64,000 nt of DNA, from the NCBI GenBank assembly GCA_037355855.1, contig CM074759.1, positions 4,340,001-4,404,000 on the forward strand, written 5' to 3'. The DNA comes from Pseudo-nitzschia pungens. Taxonomy: Eukaryota; Bacillariophyta; Bacillariophyceae; Bacillariales; Bacillariaceae. Below, piece after piece: positions 1-9,803 of this stretch. The position numbers and the translations under genes are program-made. Every line of letters begins with the position of its first letter. Within the stretch, counting starts at the first letter, position 1. Under the pieces are notes generated by a model that saw only the letters and a program-made list of their open reading frames with translations, did not search any database and was not told the origin of the DNA.

Positions 1-462
1 GCATTTGCACATCCAAGAGGCGTGTCTGCTGTTGGTCCAACACCCAATTGCCTGCTTTTCAGTTGTTGCTTTGATCTCAACCGGTGCTTCTCCTGCCCCG
101 GCCTTTGCCCTCAACCGCAGCTGGTGTCTCTGCCCTCAGTGCTCCACTTCTGGTACAAGCCTACACATTTTGCAGAGTTCTTCCTCTTCCGCGCGCAGAG
201 TTTTTGGGCTCCAAGTGTGAGACAAATTTTGCTTGTTTTTTAGCAAAAATTTCCAAGTTCCCCGGTTACTTTTGTGGGTGTGCTCCAGTATATTTTTTGG
301 ATCCCCAGGGACCTTTTCCTTGTCCAGACCAAGGTTACCCTTGTTGTTGCTGCTGTACCCTGTTTCCAGAATACACCCATCTGTATATATACATACAGGT
401 TAACACTGACAGCCTACCAGCGCCCGAGCCAACACGCCTATTCAGACGATACTAGCCCCACC

Positions 463-3400
463 ATGCCTCCCCCCCCGCCAGCTTCCAGGCGAAAAAGGCC
501 TCCCTTGGCTGCTACTCCTTCAAACAAACGCGCCTTTATGGGGACTCCTTCCCGCCGACCACCTGCTGGTTCCGTTCTTCAGGCTACTCCCTCTCCCCCT
601 CCCTCTCCCCGTACAGCTAGGGATTCACTCCCTTCTGATGATGATATGTCCTTCACTTCTGCTGTGTCTACCGGTGCACTAGATGATGTTGATATGAGCA
701 CTGAGCAGTCAGGCACTGGGCATTCAGACACAGGGCATTCAGGCAGTGGGCAGTCCGACAGTGGGAAGTCTGACAGTGGGAAGTCCAACAGTGGGAAGTC
801 CAACAGTGGAAAGTCCAACAGTGGGACGTCTACCAGTGGGAAGTCCAACAGTGGAATGTCCAACAGTGAGACGTCTAGGGATGGCCAGCCAGGCTCTGAG
901 CACTCAGACTCTAAGCACCCTCCTTCCAAGGTCTCTCCTTCCAAGTCTAGTCTGAAACAAGCTACTCTTGCATTTCTTTCTGACACACCGTCTGCAGAGC
1001 GACATGCCCTGCGCCAGAAAGCCCTGGCTGCTGCCAACAAAGCTCACTCAGATTCCTTCCTCTGGTGCTTCTACGGTAAGGGGCCTTTTACTGGTCGTGC
1101 TTCCATTCCCACCCCTATCCAAACTCTTCGTAAAACTCCAGCAGGATCCCGGCTATGGACTGGGTGTCCTAGTCCCACTCACTTCTTCAGCAAGAAAGAT
1201 GGGAATGACAAGAAATCCATCCATGATGTCTGTCAGTCTGCCATCCCTCCAGCATATGCTCAAGCTTTTCCCGACAACCCTGAGTGGAGAACTGCTTCTG
1301 TGGAGTCCCTGGTTTCCCTTGCTACTCTCTGCTTTCAAGCCTCTGCAGACTGGACCAAGCAACCTTCCGGCCATGCTCTGAGGAGATGTCTTATTGGTTT
1401 GGCCAAGATGTCACCTGAGTGTTTTGACACCATGTACTGTGAAGGGAACCTTTTGCCCAGCACTGAAGGAAAAGTTTGGTTGGCAGCTAACCAGGTGCTT
1501 GGCTCCCACTGGCATTTCAAGAAGAGACCTCCTACACCTGCGCCAACTGCAGTTGATGATGCTTCCACTTCCAAATCAGTGTCCTTTCTTCCTGGTGGTG
1601 GTGATGCTACTGTCTTGTCCTCTTCTGCTGGGCATTTCCTCCAACGCCGAGGGGTTTGCTCCAGTGATTCTAGAGCTCCAGTGGATGTCACTGCTGGCAC
1701 CAAGTGTTCTCATAGTTCTTATGTCACTCTGTCCCTTCCAAGGTTGATGTCACAACGCCCTGGGGAACTGTATGATGAGCTGCTCAAGTCTCTCAAGGAA
1801 GCTTTGGATCTTCTATGGACTGTTGACAAGCGCCTGGTGTTGTATGTTTTTCCCTCAAGAGCCAGGCTCCACCCCAAGGCCAAGCCTGTTACCAAGTTTT
1901 GGACGACACTTCCTGACAGGAAGACCTTGGAATTGTATGTTGCTCAGCTATGGCTTCGCAGTAGAACTGCTCCTCATCTACGCTTCTTTTTGGGACACAG
2001 TGCTTCCCTGGAGAAACTCTTTTCAGCACAATTGCTCCAGAGGCTCAGAGACCGTGACATGGACCTGAAATATGACCACATACAGGCCCCAGTTATTGAC
2101 ACTCTCCTGAGATCCGTCCCATTGATTGTTGGCTTCTCTCCTTCTGCTTGGCAGGTCATCACTGATGTTGAGATCTTCAAGAAACCTGGTGAATATAGAG
2201 TGGATAAGATGAGGCTTATTCAGCTGATGTCTCCTGAGTTCCAAATCAACAACAAGATGATTGGTAGACGCATTCTTGCCTATGCTGAACGTGCCAATGC
2301 CGTGGCTGTTGATCAACATGGAAGCAGGAAACACCACAAGGCCATCAACACCTGCCTGAACAAGAAGCTCATCTGTGATGTGTTGCGGCAGAAGCGCAGA
2401 TCCGGTGCTGTTGCTATGAATGATGCCAAGGGCTGTTATGATAGAATCTCTCATCCTATTGCAGGTCTCACTCTCCAGAGCTTTGGGGTTCCTGCCCATG
2501 TGTGTGAAGTTCTTCTGTCTACTCTGCAACATGCTAAGCATCACATCAAAACTGGTTTTGGTCGGTCCGGCCCTGTGTATGGTGATGAACCTGTTCCTCT
2601 CAGTGGTTGTGGCCAAGGCAATGGTATTGGTCCAACTCTTTGGGCCTTGGTGTCAACAATTGTCTTCCGAATGATGCAACAGGCTGGGCATGGTGTCCAT
2701 CTTATCACTTCTTTGTCACTGCAACTGGTTTCTCTTGTGGGTTTTGCCTTTGTGGATGACACAGATTTGTTTTGTGCTGGCTCTGATTCCTCAACATCTG
2801 GTGAGGAATTGGCTGTTGATTTTCAGGCAGCTCTTGACCGATGGGCTGGAGGGATTATTGCCACTGGTGGTGCGATTGAACCTGCCAAATCCTTCTGTTA
2901 TTTGATTGATTTCAAATGGAATGGATCCGGTTGGGACTATCGCTCCATTGCTGACATGCCCGGTGACTTCTCTGTTGCTGACAAGAATGGCAATCGAGCT
3001 ACCCTGGATCGTTTTGAAGTTGACCATGCTGACAAGACCCTTGGGGTTTTTATCTCCATGGATGGCAATGAGGAAGCACAGATTGCTCACATGAAGTCCC
3101 AGTCTCAGTCTTTTGGCTCTCAGCTCAAGGCTTCCAAGTGTGAGAAGAGGGCATCCCTCTACACATTCAAGTATTCTTTCATGAAGTCTGTTGAATACCC
3201 CATGCCTGTCACGCAACTTGATGAGGCCACCTGGACGAAGATCATTCACCCAGCACTTGTTCCTGTGCTGAATAAAGCAGGGATGTCACGGACATTTCCT
3301 CGACATGTGTTCTATGGTCCCTCCCTCTATCAAGGCTTTGGATTCATCCATCCCTACCTCCTCCAAGAGTTCAGTCATATTGCCACTCTCTTTCAGGAAT

Positions 3401-5820
3401 CTGTCAGGTCCTCCCAAACTGGTCGGATTCTCAGGCTAACTGCTGAGTCTCTAAGGCTCGAACTTGGCATTCCTCTCCATCTTGGTGTCACCCCATATCA
3501 TCCTTTTGCTTCCTACGTCACTCCTTGCTGGTACAAACATGTGTGGAAGTTTTTCTCTGTTCACCCTGTGAGCTTGTTTGAAGACTTCCCAGATCTTCCC
3601 CTGCTACGTTCCAATGACTGCTATCTCATGCAAGCCTTTGTCAACTCTGGCTTCAGAGGTGCTGACTTGTCCCTCTTGAATCACATGCGCATGTCCCTCA
3701 AGGCTATTTCCCTTGCTGATATTTGTACTCCAGATGGGAAAAGACTCTCTCCCATGGCCTTCCAGCTGACATCCTCCAATCACTTGAGGGATCATCTTGA
3801 CTGGCCTAGATGTCCTCCATCTTGGCCTCCAGCAGCACAGCGCTTATGGACTAAGGCTCTTCAGACCTGTTTTCTTCCCCCCTGTCCACCCCCTGCAGCC
3901 AGGGCACTGGCTCCTTCTTTTCATCTTGGGCATTGGCTCTCTCCCCAGACAGCTTCTCTTTGGCCTTGGTTTTTGTCTCCATCCACCAACAGAATATTCT
4001 TCAAAACTTCTACTGGCTGGATTGTGAGCACCTCCCAGGGCAGGGGCAGATACAGGGTCACTTCTGAACTCATTCCTGACAAACCAGCCTGTGCTGATGT
4101 ACTTGTCTGCCCTGTTATTTGTGGACAAGTTGTACGCGTTGTTGGGTCCTCAGCCTTTGTTTCCGAACCTCCTGACATGGATCCTCTGGTGTACAATCCA
4201 TTTGATTCTCTTCCAGACTCCCCAGTAGATGCCTTTGATGCACTCTGTGAGTCTCCAAGAGTACTTCTCCACAAATATTCCCTACCACAGGATGGCTGTC
4301 AGCACCTTGTTGATGCTATTGAGAGTGGTACTGCCAGTGCTGTATGTGATGGTTCATTTGATCCGGACCTTCTCAGAGGAACTTCTGCTTTCATTCTATC
4401 ACCCAATACCTCCACCAAGAATGCTTCATTGTTTCTCACTGGCTGTAATTTTGTCAGCGGATCCCCTGAGGACCAATCATCCTATAGGAGTGAGCTGGCA
4501 GGCATCCTTGGGGTTCTCACCTGTTGCACTGCTCTGGTGAGTCTTTTTGATATTGCTTCTGGCTCTATCACCATTGCTCTGGATGGTGACACAGCTCTCA
4601 AACAGGCTGAGGGATCATGGCCATTGGTTATTTCCCAGAAGTCTTTTGATTATGTTTATGTCATCAGAAACATGATTTCTGCCCTGCCAATCTCTGTGCA
4701 TTTTCAGTGGGTTCAGGGCCATCAAGCTGGAATCTTTCTTGATTGGTGGGCCCTTCGCAATCATCAGGTTGACAGCATGGCAAAGGCCTTTCTCTCTGTC
4801 CATAGAGCTTCTGCCCATCACTATCCCAGACTTGTGTTTGAGCCTTGGGCATTTTCTCTCAATGGATGCAAGTGTTCAAGGTTTGATCAGAATGCTCTGC
4901 ATGTTGCCATTGCTGGTCCTCCTCTTCTTAAATATTGGCAGACCCACCATGACATCCCCATTCCACAACCTGTTCTGAGTTCCATCCATTGGTGTGCCCA
5001 TCTGTCTGCCTTCAAGCGTCTACCTCCTGGCATGCAAAGGTGGTTTGTCAAGTTTGCTTCTGGATGCATTGGTGTTGGCAACCAACTACTTCACTACCAG
5101 TATCAGGATCACTCCAGGTGTCCCTTGTGTGATGCAGACAACGAGAAGGTTTCTCATGTGCTCTCCTGCAAGGATACTGGGGCTGTCACGCATAGTGTGT
5201 CTGCCTTCACGGGACCACTGCAGAAGAGGCTTGAAGCTGAACAAACTGCTCCATCATTGGCTGTTGCCATTGTGGATCTCCTCACCAGAGTTCGGAAGGG
5301 CCAGAGAATTTATCCATCATCCTACTCACTTGCAATTGCTTCTGCTGTCAGGGCACAGAGGACTATTGGTTGGCACAACTGGCTTCTTGGTAGGTGGTCT
5401 CCTCGCTGGTACCAAATCCAGGCTGACTACTACTCCCACATTGGAAGCAAGCGCTCTCCCAAACGTTGGGCTACAGCTATCATCCATCAGTTCTTTCTTA
5501 CCTCCTGGGATCTTTGGACTTATAGGAATGAACGACTCCATGGTCCTGGGGGTACCCTTGATGCTGAACAACACCAATCTCTTGATGCTTCCATCTCCTC
5601 TGAATTGGCCATTGGTGCAGCTGGTGCACTTCCCCAGTCACACTCCCTGTTACAAACCCCTTTCCACGTCCTACAAGGTTACACCCTGACTGCCAAGCGG
5701 CAGTGGCTTGCAACCATTCACCTTGCCAGGAAGCAGTATGCAGCGCCTGTCCACCCTGAGCAGCCATACCAACAAGAGGCTGCTCTTCTCAGAGCCTGGC
5801 TTACTGGACCTCAGGGTTGA
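463..5820 (+). CDS. Fused LINE ORF1-ORF2 protein: RT, RNase H and zinc finger, no endonuclease
   Basis: An uninterrupted ORF of about 1785 residues from the ATG at 463, which has a good CCACC context; the frame is open further upstream but without a better start. Residues 1 to about 545 match ORF1 of the complete copy (basic proline-rich start, then a Ser/Gly-rich 15-nt minisatellite). From about residue 546 it matches ORF2 from its residue 730 or so onward. RT motifs are visible: DAKGCYD near 653, GCGQGNGIGP after it and FVDD near 763. RNase H residues follow (DGSFD near 1296, SEL near 1343, LDGD near 1373, then a VQGHQ block), and a CX2C-H-X4-C finger near 1553. The whole ORF2 endonuclease and the ORF1 C-terminal third are missing. 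The ORF has no stop, so the fusion is recent or maintained. It could bind template and reverse-transcribe, but target nicking would have to come from elsewhere. Confidence 0.85.
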   Translation: MPPPPPASRRKRPPLAATPSNKRAFMGTPSRRPPAGSVLQATPSPPPSPRTARDSLPSDDDMSFTSAVSTGALDDVDMSTEQSGTGHSDTGHSGSGQSDSGKSDSGKSNSGKSNSGKSNSGTSTSGKSNSGMSNSETSRDGQPGSEHSDSKHPPSKVSPSKSSLKQATLAFLSDTPSAERHALRQKALAAANKAHSDSFLWCFYGKGPFTGRASIPTPIQTLRKTPAGSRLWTGCPSPTHFFSKKDGNDKKSIHDVCQSAIPPAYAQAFPDNPEWRTASVESLVSLATLCFQASADWTKQPSGHALRRCLIGLAKMSPECFDTMYCEGNLLPSTEGKVWLAANQVLGSHWHFKKRPPTPAPTAVDDASTSKSVSFLPGGGDATVLSSSAGHFLQRRGVCSSDSRAPVDVTAGTKCSHSSYVTLSLPRLMSQRPGELYDELLKSLKEALDLLWTVDKRLVLYVFPSRARLHPKAKPVTKFWTTLPDRKTLELYVAQLWLRSRTAPHLRFFLGHSASLEKLFSAQLLQRLRDRDMDLKYDHIQAPVIDTLLRSVPLIVGFSPSAWQVITDVEIFKKPGEYRVDKMRLIQLMSPEFQINNKMIGRRILAYAERANAVAVDQHGSRKHHKAINTCLNKKLICDVLRQKRRSGAVAMNDAKGCYDRISHPIAGLTLQSFGVPAHVCEVLLSTLQHAKHHIKTGFGRSGPVYGDEPVPLSGCGQGNGIGPTLWALVSTIVFRMMQQAGHGVHLITSLSLQLVSLVGFAFVDDTDLFCAGSDSSTSGEELAVDFQAALDRWAGGIIATGGAIEPAKSFCYLIDFKWNGSGWDYRSIADMPGDFSVADKNGNRATLDRFEVDHADKTLGVFISMDGNEEAQIAHMKSQSQSFGSQLKASKCEKRASLYTFKYSFMKSVEYPMPVTQLDEATWTKIIHPALVPVLNKAGMSRTFPRHVFYGPSLYQGFGFIHPYLLQEFSHIATLFQESVRSSQTGRILRLTAESLRLELGIPLHLGVTPYHPFASYVTPCWYKHVWKFFSVHPVSLFEDFPDLPLLRSNDCYLMQAFVNSGFRGADLSLLNHMRMSLKAISLADICTPDGKRLSPMAFQLTSSNHLRDHLDWPRCPPSWPPAAQRLWTKALQTCFLPPCPPPAARALAPSFHLGHWLSPQTASLWPWFLSPSTNRIFFKTSTGWIVSTSQGRGRYRVTSELIPDKPACADVLVCPVICGQVVRVVGSSAFVSEPPDMDPLVYNPFDSLPDSPVDAFDALCESPRVLLHKYSLPQDGCQHLVDAIESGTASAVCDGSFDPDLLRGTSAFILSPNTSTKNASLFLTGCNFVSGSPEDQSSYRSELAGILGVLTCCTALVSLFDIASGSITIALDGDTALKQAEGSWPLVISQKSFDYVYVIRNMISALPISVHFQWVQGHQAGIFLDWWALRNHQVDSMAKAFLSVHRASAHHYPRLVFEPWAFSLNGCKCSRFDQNALHVAIAGPPLLKYWQTHHDIPIPQPVLSSIHWCAHLSAFKRLPPGMQRWFVKFASGCIGVGNQLLHYQYQDHSRCPLCDADNEKVSHVLSCKDTGAVTHSVSAFTGPLQKRLEAEQTAPSLAVAIVDLLTRVRKGQRIYPSSYSLAIASAVRAQRTIGWHNWLLGRWSPRWYQIQADYYSHIGSKRSPKRWATAIIHQFFLTSWDLWTYRNERLHGPGGTLDAEQHQSLDASISSELAIGAAGALPQSHSLLQTPFHVLQGYTLTAKRQWLATIHLARKQYAAPVHPEQPYQQEAALLRAWLTGPQG
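711..890 (+). repeat. 15-bp coding minisatellite in LINE ORF1
   Basis: About ten degenerate copies of a 15-nt unit (core agtgggaagtccaac) encode a Ser/Gly/Asn/Lys-rich repeat. The unit keeps the reading frame. The same tract occurs in the other LINE copy at about 59905-60060 with slightly different units. Confidence 0.85.
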
Positions 5821-6045
5821 TTACACTTTGTACCTTGGTTTTGTCTTCTGTTCCTGCTTCTTCTCCTGTCCCATCCCTTTTGATACTGGATCTTATCCCA
5901 ATATCTTCATTCCCATCTCACTTTCTCTCAAGTCCCTATTTTGTGGGACTTGCTTGTCTTTTTCCCTGCTTGATGTTCAAGGTTTGTTTGAAAATTTGTC
6001 GTTCTGCCACTTGGGGTCCTGACTCTATGATGGAGGCGACGTTAA

Positions 6046-6087
6046 AGTCTGGTTACAGACTGAGTAATTTAGTTTCACCTTTGGTGA
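6046..6087 (+). other. Two 3'-terminal hairpins of the LINE
   Basis: Hairpin 1 (6046-6061) is AGTCTG-GTTA-CAGACT. Hairpin 2 (6075-6087) is TCACC-TTT-GGTGA. An AT-rich tail follows. The same pair stands at the 3' end of the other LINE copy (51252-51293, reverse) and, with a covarying second stem, at the ends of both short elements. LINE RTs are known to recognise 3' RNA structures, so these are candidate RT-binding sites. Confidence 0.75.
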
Positions 6088-6115
6088 TTAAAGTTATTTA
6101 AATACGTATATTATT

Positions 6116-6427
6116 CTTATATTAGCATTCCCAGAATAATAGAACACATATAAAAATTGCGCACCTAATGGAAGAACTACACATGTCTTAACGCACGAGG
6201 CCTATTTTGGAATTTGGAATCTTGTCCAAAGAAACCAAAATTGTCTATTAACCACCAACCCGAACCTCTACGGGTCTCATTTTTGCGCGCCAGCAATCTT
6301 GTGTTCTTTGAAATTTTGTCGACGTTTGCAAATTTGCTATCCTCAACAACAGGCGGGAGTTTGCTCTCCAATAGAAATTTTTTATTTTCTTTTTTCGATC
6401 GAAAACAACAACAACAACAACAACAAC
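6116..6427 (+). other. Leader of the Harbinger-type transposase, no gene seen
   Basis: AT-rich sequence between the LINE tail and the transposase start. It ends in a run of about eight CAA triplets just before the ATG. I could not find a clear terminal inverted repeat or mark the exact element boundary. Confidence 0.4.
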
Positions 6428-7603
6428 ATGTCCCTTGAAGTGCTGTACTACTACTACTACGACAAGCATATAGCTGTGGATTACAATCGACCAAGGCTGT
6501 CGGATGAAGATAAAAGAAACAGGGATCGGAGAACCCCTCGAATCGCAATTAGAAGATATATTTGCTCCCCTTTCACGTTCATGTTCCGATCTGGGGATGA
6601 GCAAGCTCTTCTAAACTGCTGTGGAGTGAACCACCAGGTATTCAGAGAGCTGTTGTCTATGTTTGAGCCCTTCTACAACATGTATACATATGACGACAGA
6701 ACCGGAGAAACGTGAAAGTATAGAGACAACAAGGGAGGAAGGAAGCGAGAGATCGATGCCACTGGATGTCTTGGACTAGTCTTGTTCTGGTTCCGCACTC
6801 GCGGATCTGTTGCAAGGGGATTGGCTATGGCGTTTGGGCTAACTGCAACTCCAATGTACAAATGGCTTAAGTTCAGTCGGAAGATCCTTCTTTGCGCCTT
6901 GCAAACTAATCCTGTTGCTCTTGTAAAATTGCCATCTGAAGAAAAAACTGAGGAGTATATCGATGCTCTTGCTGCGAAGTACCCTGTCTTGGGTACCCAC
7001 AGAGTTTGGGCTGCTTGTGATGGGATTAAACTCCCAATCCAGAAATCTGGAAACTGGACAAAGCAGAACAAGTTCTACAATGGATGGACTAATGGAACGT
7101 ACGTCAACTGTGTCTTTGTTTTTTGTCCGGATGGTAGGATCTGGGCTTGTACGTTGAACACTCCAGGGTGTTGGCATGACAGCACCCAGGCAGACTATGG
7201 GATGTATGATAAGATGGAGGAGATGTACGATTTGTATGGAGCAAAGGTGGTTGTTGACTCTGCCTTTAACTTATCTTCTAAAGACTTCTTGATCAAAAGC
7301 AGCCAGTCAGATCCGGACACTGCAGAAGCAATTGTACTCAACAACGCCGCGACTAGCTGTCGTCAGCTCTCTGAGTGGGGTATGAGACAGATCCAAGGTG
7401 GCTTCCCTCGATTGAAGGACAACATGCTTCTAGAAGAGTCTGGAGAGAGAAAGATTATCCTTAACCTCATGGTTCTTCTATACAATTTCCAAACCAACAA
7501 AGTGCAAATCAATACCATCTTGAACACGTTCATGAGTGAGACAAAAGGGTTCTTCTCTTACGGTCTCATTCCAACTGCTACAGCCGATGGCTTGTTTGCT
7601 TAA
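6428..7603 (+). pseudogene. PIF/Harbinger DDE transposase, one in-frame TGA
   Basis: A PIF/Harbinger-type (DDE_4-like) transposase reading in one frame from ATG 6428 to 7603, broken only by a TGA at 6713-6715. A CGA-to-TGA change would explain it. The N-terminal part has a helical domain (LLNCCGVNHQVFRELL). After the stop come the catalytic blocks: ACDGIKLP (first Asp), NTPGCWHDS, VVDSAFN (second Asp) and the SEWGMRQIQGGF block with the expected Glu. Length and motif order fit the family. It probably formed one transposon with the opposite-strand Myb-like gene at 7794-8792, the usual two-gene arrangement. Read through, it would be about 390 residues. The stop could be a real mutation or a sequencing error. 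Confidence 0.85.
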
Positions 7604-7793
7604 TCGCTTAATCGTAGTATTAAATTAAAAAAAATTGTCTTAAAATTAAAAAAAATTGTACCTAAAAACCCCTAACAGCAGCAACAACAAGCACACTTAT
7701 CCTCCTGACAAATTAATTCTTAATCGTTCGATAGAGGTGCGAAAGCGAAAAAAAAAAATAAAGAAAAATTAAAGTCGACGACAAGTTACTATT
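7604..7793. other. Convergent intergenic region
   Basis: AT-rich spacer between the convergent transposase and Myb-like genes, with a short direct repeat (aaattaaaaaaaattgt twice near 7625-7658) that may serve as poly(A) signals. No gene is seen. Confidence 0.4.
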
Positions 7794-8792
7794 TTAGAAG
7801 TCACTATCACTACTATCGCTGTCTGCAAGCTGACGGCGCCTCTTGCTCTTCTTGCTCCTCTTCCTGGCTCCTCCTGCTTCCATTGCCTGAACAGCACCGG
7901 TGATACAGGCTTGAAGCACGTTCATCAACATCTTCCTATCTTCTTTAGCTTCTTCACAAACCAGTTTCATTGCTTCCCTCTGAGCGTCTGCAGAATTCTT
8001 CATAGCAGCAAAGAATTGATCGTTGTTGCTCTCCTTCTCCTTCTTGTTGTAACTCCTTTTCTTCGAGGCCCGAACAGCAGCAACAGAAGAAGGAGGGGCA
8101 GGGGCAGAAAGAACAGGAGTTTCGACAGAAGAAGCAAGTGTGGTTGCACTTGCACTTGATCCTTTGCTCCTCCTAGAAGAAGAAGAAGATGTAGGCGTGG
8201 GTGTCAACAGAGGAGGATCCTCGTCGTCAGGATCAGTGCTGGTCTGTGTCAACTGGGAAGGTTGACGAAGTGGTGGAGCATCAGCAAAGGTTCCTGCTTC
8301 AATGTCAAAGATTTCATCACCATCTCCAAGTTCTGCCTTCTGACCAATCAAGTACTTGATAGCCTTTGCCTCCCTTACATGCCAGGGACAAGTCGGATCG
8401 CCATTGGGGACTTGTTTTCTGTGGCTTGATGCATACTTCCTTCGAATGGAATCCAAATCTCTTCCTGGATAATTTTCAGAGTGCTTGTCCAAAGCTTCTT
8501 GCCACTCATCTGGTCCAATAGGCAACACTTCCCTCAACACAGCAAAGAGGTTTCTGAGTTCAGCGTCCATGTAGTTGGCCGAACCAGCCCTTCTTCCTCC
8601 AACACCGGCGGGCATGATGATTGTTATGATCGATGGTATTTTATGAAATCCCCCGGAAATGGAAGAAACTGAGGATGCGCTGCTTTCTGTTGTTTCCTCC
8701 ATTCTCTCTCTCCGCAAAATCTGAGTCAGAGTGCTTCGAATCGATAGTGGTAGCCTTATTTGTCGAGGAAACGTGTGGCTAGCAGTGAACAT
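7794..8792 (-). CDS. Myb/SANT-like DNA-binding protein of the Harbinger element
   Basis: An intact ORF of 332 residues encoding a DNA-binding protein of the kind paired with Harbinger transposases, which carries the transposase to the element ends. The conserved part begins with MPAGVGGRRAGSANY and runs through PIGPDEWQ, YPGRDLDSIRRKY, PTCPWHVREAKAIKYLIG and GDGDEIFD, a trihelix/Myb-like fold. The rest is Ser/Thr-rich, then a helical stretch (MKNSADAQREAMKLV), and ends in basic KRSKKSKRRR and acidic serines. Starts at 8792, 8702 and 8615 are possible; the conserved region begins at 8615. It stands tail to tail with the transposase. Its integrity contrasts with the broken transposase, so it could still act for relatives in trans. 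Confidence 0.75.
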   Translation of the reverse strand: MFTASHTFPRQIRLPLSIRSTLTQILRRERMEETTESSASSVSSISGGFHKIPSIITIIMPAGVGGRRAGSANYMDAELRNLFAVLREVLPIGPDEWQEALDKHSENYPGRDLDSIRRKYASSHRKQVPNGDPTCPWHVREAKAIKYLIGQKAELGDGDEIFDIEAGTFADAPPLRQPSQLTQTSTDPDDEDPPLLTPTPTSSSSSRRSKGSSASATTLASSVETPVLSAPAPPSSVAAVRASKKRSYNKKEKESNNDQFFAAMKNSADAQREAMKLVCEEAKEDRKMLMNVLQACITGAVQAMEAGGARKRSKKSKRRRQLADSDSSDSDF

Positions 8793-9057
8793 ACATTGAC
8801 TTGTTGGATGACGCTTGTCCTTGTCCTGTCATGGTCGTGAGAGGAGTTTACGAGTGGTTGTAAAATTAAAAAATCCTGTTAAAACACCAACAGCAGCAAC
8901 AACAGGGGACAATTTGTACTGGATCAAAGTAGTAACTGGTACAAGTGAAAACTTGATCGACAAAAAAGATCGCCAAAAATAGCACATGTTTGATTACACA
9001 TGTAGGCATGCGTTGAGTGATTGAAATTTTCGATTTTTAAATTCCATCTATTTTTAT
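8793..9057. other. Sequence left of the assembly gap, nothing identified
   Basis: A short AT-rich stretch containing a small direct repeat (acatgtttgattacacatgt). It may hold the right end of the Harbinger element, but no terminal repeat can be paired with the left side. Confidence 0.3.
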
Positions 9058-9557
9058 NNNNNNNNNNNNNNNNNNNNNNNNNNNNNNNNNNNNNNNNNNN
9101 NNNNNNNNNNNNNNNNNNNNNNNNNNNNNNNNNNNNNNNNNNNNNNNNNNNNNNNNNNNNNNNNNNNNNNNNNNNNNNNNNNNNNNNNNNNNNNNNNNNN
9201 NNNNNNNNNNNNNNNNNNNNNNNNNNNNNNNNNNNNNNNNNNNNNNNNNNNNNNNNNNNNNNNNNNNNNNNNNNNNNNNNNNNNNNNNNNNNNNNNNNNN
9301 NNNNNNNNNNNNNNNNNNNNNNNNNNNNNNNNNNNNNNNNNNNNNNNNNNNNNNNNNNNNNNNNNNNNNNNNNNNNNNNNNNNNNNNNNNNNNNNNNNNN
9401 NNNNNNNNNNNNNNNNNNNNNNNNNNNNNNNNNNNNNNNNNNNNNNNNNNNNNNNNNNNNNNNNNNNNNNNNNNNNNNNNNNNNNNNNNNNNNNNNNNNN
9501 NNNNNNNNNNNNNNNNNNNNNNNNNNNNNNNNNNNNNNNNNNNNNNNNNNNNNNNNN
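9058..9557. other. Assembly gap of exactly 500 N
   Basis: All 500 positions are N, a conventional placeholder length. The right flank begins inside the integrase of a family A element that should be about 5.7 kb long, so the true gap is probably several kilobases. Confidence 0.95.
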
Positions 9558-9803
9558 AATGACAAGGTATGGATGCAAGAGCCAGACCCGGATAAACTAC
9601 AACCTCGAAAGACCGGACCATTCGATATAGTCCAGGTTAACAGCAATGGCACTGTTAAACTACAAAAAAACGCCGTCAGTAGTGGAAACAGTGAATATTC
9701 GAAAGCTTACGCCTTACAAGGATCCAATCGACCAATCAGAATCTTCGATAATCTATTGGTCGGCTTAGATATAGGATTCGTTCAATCATGGGGCACTATG
9801 TGA
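9558..9803 (+). pseudogene. Family A integrase C-terminus (partial)
   Basis: The frame is open from the gap to a stop at 9801-9803, inside the LTR. It begins NDKVWMQEPDPDKLQPRKTG, which closely follows the C-terminal integrase domain of the intact copy at 38939-42826. After about residue 45 the reading departs from the intact protein (AVSSGNSEYSKAYALQ), consistent with a frameshift near 9670 in a run of A. Everything upstream is lost in the gap. Confidence 0.75.

Larger units (their letters stand above)
1..6115 (+). mobile_element. LINE retrotransposon, copy 1 (5' end off window, internally deleted)
   Basis: This is a non-LTR retrotransposon closely matching the element at 51221-62002 on the other strand. 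Positions 1-462 are the end of its 5' leader; the block at about 150-240 matches the leader of the other copy just upstream of ORF1. One fused ORF follows, then a 3' UTR with two hairpins (6046-6087) and a short AT-rich tail near 6115. Relative to the complete copy it lacks 3431 nt, so it carries no endonuclease domain. The 5' end lies left of the window, so no target-site duplication can be checked. Confidence 0.9.

Noticed and set aside
579..1040. Minus-strand open frame opposite LINE ORF1 with repeated Leu-Asp-Phe-Pro
   Set aside because: It is the reverse reading of the 15-bp minisatellite in the real ORF.
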